Below are positions 55,197 to 64,000 of a stretch of DNA of 64,000 nt, piece by piece. Under the pieces are notes generated by a model. It worked only from the letters and a program-made list of their open reading frames with translations, was not told where the DNA came from and ran no database searches. Source of the DNA: Craspedostauros australis (taxonomy: Eukaryota > Bacillariophyta > Bacillariophyceae > Mastogloiales > Achnanthaceae); contig JAMXDE010000003.1 in the NCBI GenBank assembly GCA_026770025.1, forward strand, positions 1,798,001 through 1,862,000, given 5' to 3'. A program made the position numbers and the translations under genes. The stretch's first letter is position 1. Each line of letters opens with the position of its first letter.

Positions 55197-57506
55197 TCAT
55201 CATCACAACCAAACACTGCAGTACTCCACCACGACCAGTCAATGGCAGAGATGCAGGCGATCGCGGATGACATTGTTCGCATCTGTCACATCTCAGTGGT
55301 GGAAAATGAAGCGACAAGTATTATATAATACCATCCCGTGCTTCAAAATATATCTGTATTGTATTATATTATATAACCGTAGTAAAAATAGAGCAGAGTA
55401 AGGTAAAGTAAAATAGAGCGGTGTGGTATCGCCGCATCATCATCGTGTGCCCAGGGGCTTTGAAACGGGCGTCCACTGCCGTGTTGTCGGCTCAGCGTGA
55501 GGAGGAACCGCGGGCACCCCCTCGTGTCCAAACGTCCCACGGACCCAAACCAAGACCAGCTACCGCTCCACCACAACTTCCGAGACCAAAGCATTTCTGT
55601 TTTTGGTTCTGGTGCCGGCTGGATGGCGCAACCTCATTTTGTTGCAAAATGTTGCAAGGGGAATACCAAACGATCGTTGAATGGATGGGCGGTTCCTAAA
55701 ACAGTTGATGGTTTGTTTGCGTACGCAGCCAAGTGGCTCAATCGGCACATGTAGGTACGCGTGCTCGGATAGCCGGCGCGATGCATGCCTCCCTGGTCTA
55801 TGTGCCAGGCCAAGTACTTCCTTCTGGCATTACCTCAAAGTAGCCAACAAGACAAGCACTGGATTCGCATGAGATTTTCGCATGCCGTTTACTGTCGTTT
55901 ACGTGTAATCCATTCAATAACAGTATACTCCATTCTATTCCATAATATTACTATATGTTTGTTTGATTGTTTGTTGTGTATTCTATCTTCCATCTTCCTC
56001 TCTGTCTCCCCTGGGAATCAACCAAATCCCCATTGGCATGCACTCTGCATTGACCCCATGGCACGGAGACAGAAGGCTTGTTGGCCTTTGGAGTTGTTGT
56101 TAGTTTCTCTTTGTTCGCTGTTGTGGCGCCTGTGACAAGCCAGGCCGCGCTTCTCAGCTCTAATTTTACTCTGGTGGCAGATTTTGTTATTCGCCAAGCG
56201 CGCACCGCCACTCAAAGTGTCTGATGAGGGACCCTAGATAAGATTAGTCACAAGTCGAACAGATTCACACCGACTCTCATGACCCTACAAATGCGAAGGG
56301 GAGTATCACCGAAAATGACACAGAAGGAACCTCGACACATGGCACGAACAGCCACATGTTTTGGTCGAAAACGGGAGGAGTCAGCATACCAGCGCTCCTG
56401 GCTCGCAGGTGCCCACGAGAGGTTGCGCAAGTTGAGACAGTGGAAATGATCGAGGACACAGGCCGGGCGGCTGCATGGAAACAGCCATAACGACAGGGGC
56501 ATGAAACGACAATAACGATAACGAAAGCGAGGCAATGGTAATGGCAACGACAACAAGCATCGTTCTGGCCCCAATTTCTTGTGATTTGTTTGCCTCTGTC
56601 GCTTTGTGTGGCCATAGGAGTCGTCTCCTTTCTATCGGTAAAATACTCTTGAGCCGGCCAAGGCCACTCTCCCAAAACTGGCATCCACTGCCAACTGCCT
56701 TCCAACAGATGTTGGAAGATCATGGGAGGAGGCCAATTGTGCTCGATTGAAGAATTACATGCAGAGTATTGCACTTATAGCCTATCATTTGTATCATCAT
56801 CTTGACGCAAGAAGGTCGCGCTTTGTTCTGTGACTTTGAGAGCGCAACAAAAGGATGCTGGTAAGTCCTTGTGCCTGTGGAGGTGGTGGTGGGTGGAATC
56901 GAAAGTTCGGATCTCGGGACCTTCGGTTGATCTCAACACTTTACGAGTGGACAGACGAATGGAGCAGAATGTAGCCGAGCAGGGTGTGGTAGAGGAGAGT
57001 ACTCTGCCGAAGAGTAGAGAAATTGCACCCTTGAGTGGGAACATGCTCTATTTCCTCCGAGCTCGTCCGCAGAGTCACTGACATCAGCATTACCATCAGC
57101 ATCACTATCGGCATCAGCACGACCTATGAGTATGGACATCTGTATCGGTATTGGCATCGGCGTGCATCGGGCTTGCGAGGAAAACCTACGAGGCTCTCCG
57201 GAATCGTTCGAGTGCGCCTTGCTTTGGACTACTTGATTCGTGCTACCGCATTGCATACTCGTACATGTACTACTCTGCTCGATTCTGCTTGCAACGCTGC
57301 GCATGGGTGCCCGGAGAGGAGAGTATGTTCGAGGGATGGCTCAGGTGGCAGACGCCGCAATTCTTGCACTCGTGCAATGACAGACATGACGATGGCTGCG
57401 GTGCCATTCGTCGACAAGTGCATTCGGCAACTTCGTGCTGCTGACGGCAGTGGATGGCAGCACATGGACGGCAGCACATGGACGACAGAGGTTCCTGCAG
57501 TTGCAA
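53420..57506. other. Unresolved region with scattered coding-like pieces
   Basis: A pyrimidine-rich tract ending CACGCAG at about 54941 is followed by a plus-strand frame with FPVDHQPSLVQGFYDLLGSS, which may be an exon. Another frame near 55100-55327 ends in MAEMQAIADDIVRICHISVV. At 55497-55754 a short plus-strand frame is open. I could not join them. AT-rich stretches near 55320-55380 and 55915-55960 look intergenic. Confidence 0.4.
55164..55206. repeat. CCA/ATC trinucleotide microsatellite
   Basis: About five CCA units followed by about nine ATC units. In two of the plus-strand frames it would encode poly-His or Pro-Ser runs. Confidence 0.9.
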
Positions 57507-58098
57507 CTATCGCATCCATCCGGCGCATAGCCGCACAGAGACGCGGTCGGCAATATCTCCACCATGCTCAACAAGCAGAGACCGATCGACCGCATTGTGG
57601 AGCAGCCTTGGTCGTCCACTTTGGTATTCTTCATGCTCAGCCAATGGACTGGGTGTGAGCATGAGATTATTGGCCAGCAGGATTCCTCATCTTTGTGCGT
57701 AAGTGGGCAGAATACGCAATCACTACCACGACGCCAAGCATATCCACCACAGCCATCATCAGCAGTATCACAGCCTGCGCCATCGCCGACGCGTACGCCA
57801 TACAGCCGTTGAGGCAACCTCTGACATCGCGATGAGGAATCGTACTTGCGCATTCCAAGATGTGACACGGCCATGTACCGTTCATGGAATGTTGCAAAGG
57901 AAAGAGCAAGCATACCAGCATGCAGCAAGCGGCATCTGTTACCGGAGAGCGAATGATTCGTGTGGGAGCAAGCTTTCAAGCGAATGAAACAACACACTCA
58001 CTCTAGCACCTACCACATGGTCGCGCTGCGTAGCTCATAACAAGATGTCGCACGGCGCATCGAGCTGCATGGATGGACTCACAGTAGCGACGCTGCAT
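57507..58098 (-). CDS. Tentative small two-exon gene or 3' end of a longer gene
   Basis: The minus strand from Met at 58098 reads MQRRYCESIHAARCAVRHLV... up to a donor GTAGGT (exon end 58014). The next protein-like frame, starting at 57685 after GATGAG, continues in matching phase 1 (ILLANNLMLTPSPLAEHEEY...) to a stop at 57507, for 87 residues in all. No family recognised. The acceptor is weak and the intron (328 nt) is the longest here. Upstream minus-strand frames at 58170-58340 also look protein-like but are broken by stops. Confidence 0.22.
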
Positions 58099-59899
58099 TC
58101 GGATCAGGCGGCGATTGGATGGTATCGATGATGGTCACTGATGCCACGATGTCTTCAACTCAGTTCTGAATGCCATACTTTGCAGATGGATGTGGAGTAT
58201 CCAGCAAACGTGGATCGCGACACGCAACAGCTTTCAGATGCATGGATGTGTCAACCCCGCAGGACCAAGAAGGGAGCGCAAGGCAGAAGTTTTGGAGATT
58301 GCGATGGCAGCCATGTTTCGTTGACTCGTGGCAAACGTCAAGGAGGTAGTTTGGGTGAAATCAAGAATACACATGATGATTGCATCGTCGACAGAGCGGC
58401 ACGTTGCGACCCAATTGCTTTTCTTGGATAACTTCGGTGGCTCTGATATCTCTAAGACCTTTGGTCTCATGCGAAGACAGTCGTCTCTCCGACATTGCAA
58501 ACCCTTGGAGTAGGCCCTCCGTCGTCAGTCGTCATGAAGTGTGTCAGGATCAATTCGTTGGATGGCATTGAATGCCGGCCACCGCTATGGCTTGCACACT
58601 TTCAGAATGGAAACTCGATTGCTCGCCATGAGATGCACAATCCCAGCAACCAATGCGGTCTATCACAGAATGTTACATCCTGCATTGCGCTCATGCGGCG
58701 ATGGCTCGCCTTTCGCAAGCGAATAGCTGCGTTCACAACGATGTACAGATTTGGGATTGTGCCCCCAGCAGGCGCTGCCTTGCTGACATGGCGTCCACGA
58801 TGAGATGATGCGATCCGGAAGGCCGCATGTGGCAGCGAAATGGAGAAGCGAGGCCCTGCCATCGTTGGCAATGATGAAGTCGATTCGGCTGTACACACCA
58901 ACCCACCAATCGTGACAAGAGACCGAAACGGTGCAGCTCTGAGTCTCAGCCGACGACTTCAACCCCGGCGAGAGCACGGCAAGATCGATGGTCGAGTGCG
59001 CGAGTCTTCCTGCGGTACGCTGCAGTACCGTACACTGCAGACTCACAGTTGTTACGAAAGCCGGACACTGTCATGAGAGTATGGTGCGAGGAGGCGTGCA
59101 TCCCTCGTGAGGAGCATCAGGGCAATGCTTCTTCTCTCCGAGTAAGGTTGAAACCGAAAGAATTGCCTCGAACAAGCGAATTCACTCATGGGTGAAGTGG
59201 GTGGTGATGATTGGTTGATTGATTGGAAGCTGCTCTACGTACGTACGACGAAAAGCAGCGGTGGCTATTCACGTACAATCCTGCATTGAGACAGAGTGTG
59301 ACCTGCGAAACAAACAAGAGGCTTCGATGCGAACAGTGACATAGATCGTACCGTGCCATACGCGCGAGTGTCTGTCGCAGTTGTGATTGCAAAATGCCGT
59401 CTTTTTGGTTGGCAGACACTTTCGGGGAAGGAAATTGCTGACCACACTCCTCCGCGAGCTTCGTGTGCGAGCACCCTCACATGAGCTACGACTACTTGTA
59501 CAAGTACGATAACAGTACACACCTCGTAGACGCAGTACTGTACTGCACCGTACCAGCCACCGTACTTGACCAACACTGCCAACACAGATGCATACCAGAC
59601 GACCACGTGACAGCCAACCGAATTGGAGCAGTCAGGGAAAGGTCGCAAGGTCAGTTTATCTGGACGATACAACACTTTGGATGCCCTTTTTGCAAGGGTT
59701 GGGGTGAAGATAGACACATACCATAGCGCCATCCATCGTGCCAGTACAACAAGAGCGAACGAGAAGAGAGACTTCAAGCAAAAGGGAGGAAGGAGAGTCA
59801 ACACTGCCATCACATTCATCACAACCATCACGACTGTCACAACCATCAACGCACATACTCGAGCACATTCAGACACACGACAAGCAGCCCATAACGAGT
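58099..59899. other. Region with broken minus-strand coding signals
   Basis: On the minus strand YLLDVCHESTKHGCHRNLQ (about 58300-58360), HLKAVACRDPRLLDTPHPSA (about 58160-58240) and ANDGRASLLHFAATCG (about 58820-58870) read like fragments of a helical-repeat, perhaps ankyrin-like, protein, but in changing frames. Either several introns were missed or this is a decaying gene. The 59.0-59.9 kb part shows nothing clear. Confidence 0.35.
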
Positions 59900-60295
59900 A
59901 TGTGCCAACCAACCTCTCGAGCTTCGATCCCCTGCGCCTTCATCTTGCGGGACACAGATAGGTCCCCGCCACTGTCTCCACAGTTAGATGGCAGCGAACA
60001 AAGTGGGATTTCGCGACTGTCACACCCGCTGTTATTGCAACTGTCATCATCGTGGATGGAATCGCCGCCGCGGCGCAAGGCAATTGCACAAACTGGCTTT
60101 GACACGACGGAACTGATCGGATCTTCCACAGCAATATCTTCTGACAAGCTACAGCATGTATCGGTGCAAAGTATCATCCAAGATGTTCTAGATATCATCG
60201 ATGAAGACCTGGAAGCATCATGCATCTTCACGAACGACGACGCGCCAGCGAACAGCACCCGAGATGGAAGCGATAGATTCAGCTCTCGCATGTGA
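59900..60295 (+). CDS. Possible small hypothetical protein
   Basis: A 131-residue frame starting MCQPTSRASIPC. The second half, SVQSIIQDVLDIIDEDLEAS, is a convincing amphipathic helix with acidic residues, and the rest is Ser/Pro-rich. The frame is also open upstream to 59738. The stop overlaps a possible donor (CGCAT-GTGAGG), so it may be the first exon of a longer gene whose next exon I could not place. No family recognised. Confidence 0.4.
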   Translation: MCQPTSRASIPCAFILRDTDRSPPLSPQLDGSEQSGISRLSHPLLLQLSSSWMESPPRRKAIAQTGFDTTELIGSSTAISSDKLQHVSVQSIIQDVLDIIDEDLEASCIFTNDDAPANSTRDGSDRFSSRM

Positions 60296-61199
60296 GGGTT
60301 GATGTGCGCCCAATGCCTGGGTGGGACAAGATCAATCCATCACCGTCGCTGAATAGACAGCAATCCTGAAGTTTCGACAACGGCGACCAACGCAAGGCGC
60401 TGACTGCAATTCGGAGCAAGGGATGCACATCATGAGCATGGGCTTGAGTGCTGCAGATTCAAATGGTGAGCAAGGTCAATGAAGAGTCAGGTGCCTCGCG
60501 ATCGGAGATTATCCAACACGCATGGTGGAGCAGGATCGACCAAAACGGCTGTCTTGTTCTGTGTGGCACGAGGATGCCAAATCGAAAGACAGGAACGCAA
60601 ACTTCAAGGGAAGGGAAGGGGGACAAGGTGAGCTTAACAATTATACCGCATAAATAGCAAACTGTAGTGCACATGACAAATACGAGCTTGTAGCGTCGCA
60701 CGGCTGAGGGTTTTCTGACTGGCAACAACCTCTCTAGAGAGAGTGCGAGTGTTTCTTGCTGCCGCTTTCCTGACTGTCGACATCGCACTCGCCACATACC
60801 ACAGCCAATCTCGTTGTCATGCATGATCAGCAGCTTGTTCCACCATACATCCTATTATATTATATTATGCCATAGAACGAGTAGCTACCACCTCTACTCG
60901 TAGCGTGCTCGTAGTTTGGCTTGCGCGTACGACTAATCGTGTGCCCGGGATGTCAGCTCATGATCGTACCTGGGTTCGTGTCTTTCCGGGGAGGTACTTG
61001 ATTAGGCTCGATTTGATGGGTGACGTCAGGTTGGCTCACTCTCCCACAACAGGAACGCCAAAGAACAGAGCCAGCACAAAACCCATCACAACCTGTCAAG
61101 AAGGGTGTTGCCGATGCGGCACGATAGTTGTTGCTGCGATCCAACCTCCACAATCGCAGACTCGGTGACACGTCTCGCAGCGACCTGCAAAGTGCGGAG
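60296..61199. other. Upstream region of the helicase gene
   Basis: It contains a TATTA microsatellite (about 60853-60868) and the recurrent TACTCGTA motif at 60895-60902. A short plus-strand frame at 60448-60657 is open but unsupported. No gene seen. Confidence 0.5.
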
Positions 61200-63869
61200 A
61201 TGAGACCGCAAGGAAGCCTGCTCGTCCCACGTACTCGCGCTGGAGCCGTCGCGTTGGTGGTGCTCTGCCTTCTCCTCATCACCAGCTTCGTGAGCTGCTT
61301 TCTCCAGCCTGTTCCGAAGTCTAGCTTGGACTGCGCAGGGCAGCGCCATTCGAATCCATCCAGTATCATCGGAACATCAAGATCGCATCTCAGCGCAACC
61401 ACTCGAAGCACGATCCCCGACCTCGTGAGCTATGCAGCGTATTGGGACCGGCTCTTATTGGAAGAGCACGAACATCAGGCGAAGGAGCTGCGCGAACGGC
61501 AATCGAAATGGTCGAGATCCAGACTGGAGGAGCTTGGAATTGCCATCTTGGATGCATTTGCTGAGCCCGATTCCGAGGTGCTGGGGGAGAAGATCGTCCG
61601 CATCATCAAGCCAAGAGACGCGTGGGTGAATTTGAAGGAAAAGTTCTCAAGGGGCGACATGCTCCTGCTGACATGCTTGAGAACAGACCTGGACGTTTTA
61701 CCGAAGGAGTGTCTGGTGATCGATGTTGGAAGGGGATGGCTGACAGTCAGCACAGGCCCCGCCTGGCCAAAAGGCCTCTGGGAGTCGCGAAAGTTACCGG
61801 AGTCTTATCCCGTGAGGATGGATCGGACTGCTCCCGAAGCATCGTTGATTGCCCAACGGTCCGCTTTGCAGCAAGTCCTGAAGGGGCATGGAGGCAAGGT
61901 CGTCAATCATCTGATACAGTCGATGGAGGCAGCAGGCCAATATACTCGCAGTGATGGTTGGAGCAAGATGCCCGGGAAAACGCAGAAGTCGCAGCGACAT
62001 GCCTTACCTGACATCGAGAGGAGGGCCGGGAATCAGCACAGCAGCAGCGACGATGATGGCCACGACAGCGACCCCATCGATGCTACTTCGAAGCAGCAGC
62101 AGCAGTGGAAGGATGCACTGGAGAAAGCCATTGAGCAAACGTCGTTCCGCCCGAACGAATCTCAAAAGCAGGCGATTGTTTGGTCGCTCCAGCGCAACCT
62201 CTCGTCGATCCGAGGTCCACCAGGAACAGGGAAGACCCGGGTGGCGGCCTTGATGATCTCAACGTACCTGAAATTCCACGAGATGCAGCACAGCAACGGC
62301 ACAAGTAACAGCAGCAAAAGGGTTACATCGCGAGACGAGAAACAGGCAGATAGCGCCGATGGACGCAATGGAGGAGGCAACAATGAGAGGAATACCGGCA
62401 GTGGTGGCGACGGTGATGACGCGGATAGCATGCCGCGAGTTTTGGCCGTCACCCACAGCAATGGTGCGGCGGATGTTCTGTTGAGCGCGTTGCTCCAAAT
62501 GGGAGTGCCTGCGGTGCGTGTCGGGCGGCCAGCATCGGTGCATCCGAGTGTGCAACATCGCACGATCGTGGCCTTGGCGGAGCGACATCCCGAGCTCAAG
62601 CGCATACGCAAGGATGCACGCGACATGGGCATTCCAGCCAATGTCCGTGCCACGGCAGAGCACGAAACCAAGCAGCGGCTCCAAGATATTCAGACTTCCA
62701 TCCTGCAGATAGCCCCTGTGGTCGTGGCGAGTTGCATTGGTGCGCACCAGATCGTCGAGCAACGCTTGAGTGACCTTAGCTTCCCGCTGGTCGTCCTGGA
62801 CGAAGCCGCGCAAACAACGGAGCCTGCATTGGTGTGTGCGCTGGCTGCCGCTAAGGCGGAGCAGATGGTGATGGTCGGCGACACCCAGCAACTCCCTCCA
62901 ACCATATCGGCGTCCCACCTCCGCAAGTCTCTCGGCGTCTCCCCGATGTCACGTTTGGAGAAGGCCGGTCTGGGACAGCGGACCCTCGCAATGCAATACC
63001 GCATGGCACCGGCGTTGCTGGAGCATCCGTCGAAGTATTTTTACAACGGCATTGTGAAATGCGCCCAGGAGACGGTGGACGCAGCAATCAGACCACCCAA
63101 AGGATTCCCATGGCCAAAACGCGGCAGAGAGCACCTGGCATTCGTCCAGGTCGGACCGGACATGGAGATAACGCATAGTTTCGGTGGCAAATCTAACACG
63201 GCAGAAGCAGTGTTGGTGACGAGGATCGTTCAAAATCTTGTGACAGCAAACGACGTCGAGGCAAAGCATATCGCTGTCATCAGTCCGTACGCCAAGCAGG
63301 TCCAGAAAGTACGGTCGCAATTGGCTCTTCATCGGCTCAGCGATGTTCGTGTTGGCACTGTGGATTCCTTCCAGGGGCAAGAAACAGAGGTTGTGATCAT
63401 CTCCGCAGTAAGATCGAACATGTTCGGCGAGCTCGGGTTCTTGCGAGATTCGAGACGGCTGTGCGTCGCCATCACAAGAGCGAAGCGAGGGCTGATATTG
63501 GTGGGCGACGAGCCCGTGCTGCGAGGCAGCCACCATTGGGGCGCCTTGCTAGATGCTATCCGAGAACGGAATTGCGTCATTGATGCGCGTGATCTGGACC
63601 CGTACGTCAGGAATGAAGGAGCGGGCAAAGAGGGTGCTATGATGACGGAGAAAGAAGAAGAATCGCACGATGATGACGCATCGGCCGATGGATTGACTGG
63701 CGAGCAGAGAGAAGCTGCCAAGACGAACGAGGGCAACAATACTGCAGACTCCAAGGCAAACATGGAGGCTGCCGTAGCACAAGCGTTGGCCGAATTGCTG
63801 AACGACGATGCTGAGAACGAGGACAGCGAGAGCGAAGAAGAGCTGTTTGGTCTGTTCGAAAAGTTGTGA
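61200..63869 (+). CDS. Plastid-targeted SF1B helicase, UPF1/SMUBP2 (IGHMBP2)-like
   Basis: An 889-residue protein from Met at 61200; the frame is open to 61128. The N-terminus has a long hydrophobic signal core (AVALVVLCLLLITSFVSC) followed by Phe-Leu-Gln-Pro, the complex-plastid cleavage pattern. Helicase motifs in order: Q-motif-like NESQKQAI (about 321); Walker A GPPGTGKT (339-346) with Lys345; motif Ia AVTHSNGAADVL; motif II DEAAQ (534-538); motif III GDTQQLPPT; motif IV-like QYRM; motif V VGTVDSFQGQETEVVIIS (from 718); motif VI VAITRAKRGL. The DEAAQ box and overall order fit the UPF1/SMUBP2 group of 5'-3' RNA/DNA helicases. A Ser/Asn/Gly-rich insert lies between motifs I and Ia (about 365-415), and the C-terminus is acidic. 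No R3H or zinc-finger tail is seen. The likely role is plastid nucleic-acid metabolism. Confidence 0.88.
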   Translation: MRPQGSLLVPRTRAGAVALVVLCLLLITSFVSCFLQPVPKSSLDCAGQRHSNPSSIIGTSRSHLSATTRSTIPDLVSYAAYWDRLLLEEHEHQAKELRERQSKWSRSRLEELGIAILDAFAEPDSEVLGEKIVRIIKPRDAWVNLKEKFSRGDMLLLTCLRTDLDVLPKECLVIDVGRGWLTVSTGPAWPKGLWESRKLPESYPVRMDRTAPEASLIAQRSALQQVLKGHGGKVVNHLIQSMEAAGQYTRSDGWSKMPGKTQKSQRHALPDIERRAGNQHSSSDDDGHDSDPIDATSKQQQQWKDALEKAIEQTSFRPNESQKQAIVWSLQRNLSSIRGPPGTGKTRVAALMISTYLKFHEMQHSNGTSNSSKRVTSRDEKQADSADGRNGGGNNERNTGSGGDGDDADSMPRVLAVTHSNGAADVLLSALLQMGVPAVRVGRPASVHPSVQHRTIVALAERHPELKRIRKDARDMGIPANVRATAEHETKQRLQDIQTSILQIAPVVVASCIGAHQIVEQRLSDLSFPLVVLDEAAQTTEPALVCALAAAKAEQMVMVGDTQQLPPTISASHLRKSLGVSPMSRLEKAGLGQRTLAMQYRMAPALLEHPSKYFYNGIVKCAQETVDAAIRPPKGFPWPKRGREHLAFVQVGPDMEITHSFGGKSNTAEAVLVTRIVQNLVTANDVEAKHIAVISPYAKQVQKVRSQLALHRLSDVRVGTVDSFQGQETEVVIISAVRSNMFGELGFLRDSRRLCVAITRAKRGLILVGDEPVLRGSHHWGALLDAIRERNCVIDARDLDPYVRNEGAGKEGAMMTEKEEESHDDDASADGLTGEQREAAKTNEGNNTADSKANMEAAVAQALAELLNDDAENEDSESEEELFGLFEKL

Positions 63870-64000
63870 ACTGCAAAGCCGGCGATATCAGAGAAAGAAA
63901 CGGAGCGGTGCGTATAGCATGATATGTGGCGGTCAGTGCACGAGTACGCTCATGATACCGTACACTGCTACGCGCATGATGCAATAGAAACAAGACAATA

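Noticed and set aside
1..64000. tRNA, rRNA, CRISPR array or bacterial-type operon
   Set aside because: None recognisable. Introns, plastid-type signals and the LTR element show a eukaryotic nuclear sequence.

Overview
The window looks like nuclear DNA of a diatom, most likely a pennate one; I cannot name the species. The signs are GT-AG introns, proteins with a signal peptide followed by the Phe-led cleavage motif of complex (secondary) plastids, Thr/Pro/Ser-rich cell-surface proteins, and a Ty1/copia retroelement with the protease and integrase style I associate with diatoms. Genes lie on both strands without operons. Introns that I could place by splice sites plus reading phase are mostly 213-290 nt.

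Left part (1-35.5 kb): about 4 kb with no clear gene; a plastid-targeted membrane protein (4124-5248); a 2-oxoglutarate/Fe(II) oxygenase (5419-6738, minus); a secreted trypsin-like protease with a duplicated C-terminal domain in three exons (7225-9567, minus); a large PPR protein (11925-15485); a plastid-targeted protein made of six 44-residue repeats (16364-17437); the ribosome-biogenesis WD40 protein GRWD1/Rrb1 (18316-19869); a 1503-residue disordered protein (20303-24814, minus); an SH3 protein (28532-29800); a Cys-rich, TPS-repeat surface protein in two exons (30046-33364, minus); a small two-exon protein (33889-34390, minus) and a VKOR membrane oxidoreductase (34779-35330, minus).

Middle (35,502-46,311): a 10.8-kb tandem Ty1/copia element, LTR-internal-LTR-internal-LTR, with 300-bp LTRs, two identical 1705-codon gag-pol ORFs and one 5-bp target-site duplication (CATCC) around the whole array. 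The 15 bases directly after the 5' LTR, where a primer-binding site belongs, are perfectly complementary to a stretch inside the LTR. This suggests self-priming in the manner of Tf1 rather than tRNA priming. The element sits 171 bp upstream of the VKOR start codon.

Right part (46.3-64 kb): a four-exon MORN-repeat protein (46647-48102, minus); a two-exon protein with a Cys-containing domain I associate with diatoms (50856-52138, minus); a two-exon CRAL-TRIO-like protein (52431-53419, minus); several kb of unresolved sequence with fragmentary coding signals; and a plastid-targeted UPF1/SMUBP2-type SF1 helicase (61200-63869). No tRNA, rRNA or CRISPR array was seen. Spliced models were built by hand from splice motifs, phase and protein continuity; transcript data would be decisive.
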